Assembly (NCBI RefSeq): GCF_015624505.1
Contig: NZ_CP061379.1
Coordinates: 4,092,001 to 4,156,000, forward strand
Length of the DNA: 64,000 nucleotides
Reading direction: 5' to 3'
Source: Bradyrhizobium commune
GTDB taxonomy: Bacteria > Pseudomonadota > Alphaproteobacteria > Rhizobiales > Xanthobacteraceae
The position numbers and the translations under genes were made by a program. The notes below the pieces were generated by a model. The model saw only the letters and a list, made by a program, of their open reading frames with translations, was not told the DNA's origin and searched no databases. Below, piece by piece: positions 60,742 to 64,000 of this stretch. Every line of letters starts with the position of its first letter. The first letter of the stretch is position 1.

Positions 60742-61533
60742 TCAGTATTTCGCGACGACCGGCCTCGGCCAGTTGAAACGATAGTTGATGCCGGCGCGCA
60801 CGATGTTGTCGGTGAGATGCGTCGACTGGAACGTACAACATCCTGTCGTCGTGGTCTGGAAGAAGCCTTTGCTGCCCAAATCCATGTAGAGGTATTCGAA
60901 CTTTGCCGACCAATTTGGATAAAAGCCCCATTCCACACCCGCGCCTGCGGTCCAGCCTGCGTACGAATGCGTCTCAGTCGCCCCGATAGCAGCCGCCGAA
61001 CCGGCGGCAGCGGTGGGATCGAACTCATGGATCCGCAAATCCGCGAAAGCGCCGCCAGCGGTGCCGTAGAGCAGCACGGTTGGCACGACAGCGAAGCCGA
61101 TACGGCCACGGATCGTTGCAATGTAGCTTTGCGACACGTCCTCCTTGAAGGTCGTCACAAACGGCGGCACCAGGTTGGAGCTACCTTTTTCGCCCGACCA
61201 CGAGCCGTCGCCCTCGATGCCGAACACCCACTGGTTCCACTGATAATTGCAGCCAAGGGTGCCGCCGACCAAGCCTCCGCTAATGTCACCCGCAGTCTTG
61301 AGCACCCCGGCCGACCCATTGGCCACGCCGTTGTTCGTGCCGTTGCTGATCGCCCGATCCCGGCCCCACGATCCGCCGCCCTCGATCCCCACGTAGCAGC
61401 CGGTCCAGCTATAGGGAACGACCGCGGGCGGAGGCGGAGCCTTGACGGCCATATCCGCCGCGGAAGCTACACCCGAAAATGTCGTCAAGAGCAGCGAAGT
61501 GGCGGCGAGCGCCCACCCAAAACGTCTCATCAT
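60742..61533 (-). CDS. Omp25/31-like outer-membrane beta-barrel protein (2)
   Basis: A 263-residue precursor from ATG 61533, with the signal peptide ending FSGVASA. The mature region begins ADMAVKAPPPPAVVPYSWTGCYVGIEGGGSWG and ends YRFNWPRPVVAKY. It differs from the other two paralogues in a longer proline-rich start and several cysteines (GCYVG, LGCNYQW, TTGCCTF). Expected to be an eight-stranded outer-membrane barrel. Alternative start 61530. Confidence 0.9.
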   Translation of the reverse strand: MMRRFGWALAATSLLLTTFSGVASAADMAVKAPPPPAVVPYSWTGCYVGIEGGGSWGRDRAISNGTNNGVANGSAGVLKTAGDISGGLVGGTLGCNYQWNQWVFGIEGDGSWSGEKGSSNLVPPFVTTFKEDVSQSYIATIRGRIGFAVVPTVLLYGTAGGAFADLRIHEFDPTAAAGSAAAIGATETHSYAGWTAGAGVEWGFYPNWSAKFEYLYMDLGSKGFFQTTTTGCCTFQSTHLTDNIVRAGINYRFNWPRPVVAKY

Positions 61534-61948
61534 GACCAATCCCCAATGCACCGAAATATTCAGTAACGAAATCTAGCGAGGTGGTGGAGACCTGACCACG
61601 CGCAACCGCTGTCCCCATGGATATCGGCTTACTTTCTCTGCCCGAGTTGCGCGCATGCCACAGAAATGGGCAAAGGGCGCTGACCTATTCGGACCGATAA
61701 TGGGCGCTAGGATGCGCATTTCGTTCCGAAACTGAAACCGGACGGGTTCCTGTGCCAGCAGCGAATGGAGAAATCGAGAAAGCCTCGGGGGAATCGCTCG
61801 GAGCTTCGCTCGCCGATTTGCCGAGGGCCAGGAGCGCAAGATCAGCGGGCGCGTGACTGTCGGGCGCAAAAAGAAGCCCCGGTCGAGACCGGGGCTTTTG
61901 AATTTTTGGCAGCGATCGTTTCTTGCTGGTCGTTCGTTGCGTCGAACT
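61534..61948. other. Region between two leftward porin genes, no gene
   Basis: About 415 bp. The right part holds the terminator of the third porin gene (61873-61896). The left part must hold the promoter of the second porin gene. No protein-like frame was seen. Confidence 0.5.
61873..61896. terminator. Terminator hairpin after Omp gene 3
   Basis: AAGCCCCGGT and ACCGGGGCTT form a 10-bp perfect stem with loop CGAG; TTTT-containing sequence follows on both strands. Downstream of the leftward porin stop at 61949. Confidence 0.88.
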
Positions 61949-62719
61949 TCAGTAGCGCGCGATGACCGGCGCGTCGAACTTGTAGCTCGCGCGCACGACG
62001 GCCCACTGGATGTCGCGCGGCTTGGCATCGAAGGTGTAGCTCGTCGTGGTGCCACCGAGCTGATAGGTCTGGCTGCCGAAGGCCGCGTAATTATACTCGA
62101 GGCCGACGATCCAGTTGCGGGTGACGCCGTATTCCCAGCCGGCGCCGACGGTCCAGCCGTTGGCCCAGTGGGTCTGACCGCCGGAACCGGTGAACGGGCC
62201 GACCGTGTCGGAAACCGAGAGACGGTTGTTCACGCCAGCGTAGCCGCCCTTGATGTAGAAGAGGTTGTTCTGCACGGCGAAGCCGGCGCGACCGACGACG
62301 GTCGCAAGCACATTGGCACGCCATGAGAACACGTCGTCACCCGCACCGAACGCGGTGTTCGTGAACGAGCCCTTGTTGTCGAGGCCGGAGATCGTGCCTT
62401 CCATGCCGAACACGTAGTTGTTGGCCTGCCAGTTGTAGCCGATCTGAGCGCCGCCCATGACGCCGGCACCGCGCTGGCGATAGCCCTGCCCCGGCACCAG
62501 ATCGCCGAAGCCGCCGCTGTTGCCATTGTTGATGAACTGCTCGTTGGTCCAGGCGCCACCGATGTGGCCGCCGACATAGAAGCCGGTCCAGTTGAACAGC
62601 GGCTCGATATAGGCGGGCGCCTTGGTGTAGGGACGCGCGGCGAGATCGGCGGCGGAAGCAGCGCCGGTCGAAACCAGAGCGGTCGTGCAGGCGAAGGCAG
62701 CAATCAATTTGTTACGCAT
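61949..62719 (-). CDS. Omp25/31-like outer-membrane beta-barrel protein (3)
   Basis: A 256-residue precursor from ATG 62719 (MRNKLIAAFACTTALVSTGAASA signal peptide). The mature N-terminus DLAARPYTKAP is almost the same as in paralogue 1 (DLAARPYVKAP), followed by FNWTGFYVGGHIGGAW. It ends YKFDAPVIARY. The barrel region is divergent from paralogue 2. Expected outer-membrane location. The start is well defined by the signal sequence. Confidence 0.92.
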   Translation of the reverse strand: MRNKLIAAFACTTALVSTGAASAADLAARPYTKAPAYIEPLFNWTGFYVGGHIGGAWTNEQFINNGNSGGFGDLVPGQGYRQRGAGVMGGAQIGYNWQANNYVFGMEGTISGLDNKGSFTNTAFGAGDDVFSWRANVLATVVGRAGFAVQNNLFYIKGGYAGVNNRLSVSDTVGPFTGSGGQTHWANGWTVGAGWEYGVTRNWIVGLEYNYAAFGSQTYQLGGTTTSYTFDAKPRDIQWAVVRASYKFDAPVIARY

Positions 62720-62898
62720 GGTACACCCCGTGTCCTTTGATGGGCGCACGCTCACACGCAGTTCTTACTCAAATTTGAATCAAGAGAGTTAAAGCGCCGG
62801 ATTGGGGCGTGGCCGACTTTGAATCCGCATGCGCTGTTGCACGCACGCAACGCAAAGCGCGCAATTTAACGCCGCGTTATCCCTACCAAATCCCTGCG

Positions 62899-64000
62899 CT
62901 ATGGCGCAGATGCGGCCTTCGACTGCACGTGCTCGGGCCGCACACCGAGCGCGAGAAAGCGCGCCGGAATACCCTGCAGCCACGGCCAGGCGGTGATGAG
63001 GCGAACGATCAGCGGCACCTTCAGCGGCCGGTCGCCGCCCTTCAGCGCGCCGCTGATGATGTTGTTCTGCACGACCACCTGCATCGCTTGCGTCATCTTC
63101 ACCGGGAACACGCGGCGGCGACGCACGGCATCGAGCTCGTCCTCTGATGGACAGCCGGTCTTGAGCCGCTCCGCCAGCAGGTTTGCGGTCGCAACCGCAT
63201 CCTGCACGGCGAGATTGACGCCGACGCCGCCGACCGGCGACATCGCATGCGCGGCATCGCCGATGAGAAGCAGGCCAGGCCTGGTCCAGCGCGTCAGGCG
63301 GTTGATCGCGACGGTGAGGAGCTTGACGTCGTCAAAGCTCTTGACGTCGGCAATCCCGCGCCTGAGCACCGGCGCCATGCGGACGACGTCGTCGAGCAGC
63401 GCCTGCAATCCCCTCGCCTTCATCGCATCGTATTGTCCTTTGGCGATGACATAGGCGCATTGCCAATAGTCACCGCGGTCGAAGGTGATCATCATCTTGC
63501 CGGGTTCGACGCGAGCGAACAGATTTTCTGTCTCATCCGGCGTCCGGCCGGCACGGAACCACAGCACGTCCATCGGTGCGCCGATCTCCTCGACGGCAAG
63601 GCCCGCACGCTCGCGCACGGTCGAGTGACGGCCGTCGCAGGCGATGGTGAGATCGGCTGCGATGTCGACGACGCCGTCCGGCGTCCTGGCGCGCACGCCG
63701 GCGATGGTTTCACCGCTGCGGATCAGATCGACCGCCTCCGTGTTCATCATCACCTTGAGCGAGGCGAAGCGCTGGCCTTCCTGACGCAGGAAATTCAGAA
63801 AATCCCATTGCGGCATGAAGGCGATGAAGGGATATTTTGTGTCGAGCCGGCTGAGGTCCGCGATCCGCACCCGGGTGCCACCGAACAGACCGTCCATCGT
63901 CTGCAAGCGCTGATGCGGCAGCTTCAGGAATCCGTCGATCAGGCCGAGCTCGTCCATCACCTGGAGCGTCGAGGGATGCACGGTGTCGCCGCGAAAATCG
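62899..64000 (-). CDS. FAD-dependent monooxygenase/oxidoreductase (5' end beyond window)
   Basis: The frame is open to the right edge, and the codons beyond GTG 63981 read DFRGDT, continuous with the family sequence, so the start lies outside. The visible ~366 residues match the PHBH/UbiH-type flavoprotein family: the internal ACDGRHSTVRERAGL is the second FAD motif and LLIGDAAHAMSPVGGVGVNLAVQDAVATANLL is the third. The N-terminal GxGxxG site is not included. It probably hydroxylates an aromatic or quinone-like substrate. Confidence 0.9.
   Translation of the reverse strand, partial: DFRGDTVHPSTLQVMDELGLIDGFLKLPHQRLQTMDGLFGGTRVRIADLSRLDTKYPFIAFMPQWDFLNFLRQEGQRFASLKVMMNTEAVDLIRSGETIAGVRARTPDGVVDIAADLTIACDGRHSTVRERAGLAVEEIGAPMDVLWFRAGRTPDETENLFARVEPGKMMITFDRGDYWQCAYVIAKGQYDAMKARGLQALLDDVVRMAPVLRRGIADVKSFDDVKLLTVAINRLTRWTRPGLLLIGDAAHAMSPVGGVGVNLAVQDAVATANLLAERLKTGCPSEDELDAVRRRRVFPVKMTQAMQVVVQNNIISGALKGGDRPLKVPLIVRLITAWPWLQGIPARFLALGVRPEHVQSKAASAP

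Overview
The window looks like a chromosomal segment of a Bradyrhizobium-type alphaproteobacterium. The support is high GC with a strong G/C bias at third codon positions, the gene content (class I PHA synthase, Omp25-like porins with ADLAARPY starts, NodD-type LysR regulators, class II fructose bisphosphatase, type 2 ArgC) and several short palindromic repeats of the kind common in rhizobial genomes. The genus is inferred from family resemblance. No species marker is present.

Left part, 1-10.6 kb: one rightward block. It holds a DUF4331-SRPBCC fusion (cut by the window edge), a TPR protein, an EthD-like protein, a triheme cytochrome c, the two subunits of an isoquinoline-oxidoreductase-like molybdenum dehydrogenase, a small membrane-anchored protein and a cyanide-insensitive-type bd quinol oxidase (CydAB). 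TTA leucine codons, rare in most of the window, recur here. The block is followed by about 1.3 kb without a credible gene (10.6-11.9 kb). This stretch contains a degenerate 3' fragment of a tRNA-Lys gene and a duplicated ~105-bp sequence, so it is probably the relic border of an integrated element.

Middle part, 12-40 kb: surface glycan genes (a methyltransferase-GT2 fusion and a GT39-like membrane protein), a PilZ protein, a PrsW-like protease, HdeD and a DAHP synthase preceded by an aromatic-rich leader peptide with a textbook attenuator. Next comes the complete EF-P lysylation set (efp, epmA, epmB). Cell-envelope enzymes follow (M23 peptidase, MltB-like transglycosylase), then an orphan amino-acid binding protein, aldolase/SDR genes, recJ, a soluble chemoreceptor-like protein with inverted domain order, more NAD(P)-binding enzymes, a TauE exporter and two LysR regulators.

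Right part, 40-64 kb: a segment bracketed by two compound palindromic repeats in inverted orientation (LysR, a signal-less binding-protein-fold protein, a hydrolase and a secreted propeller-like protein). It is followed by HAD dehalogenase, glpX, hom and alaC (leftward), phaC, MAPEG, argC-paiB, DedA and parE. Three Omp25-like porins with near-identical GC-hairpin terminators come next, then an SDR, and finally an FAD monooxygenase cut by the right edge.

The most interesting observation is the leader-peptide attenuator of the DAHP synthase (19804-19966). Six of seven consecutive leader codons encode Tyr, Phe or Trp, and mutually exclusive 1:2, 2:3 and 3:4 pairings can be drawn from the sequence. 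No CRISPR array, complete tRNA, rRNA or insertion sequence was seen.
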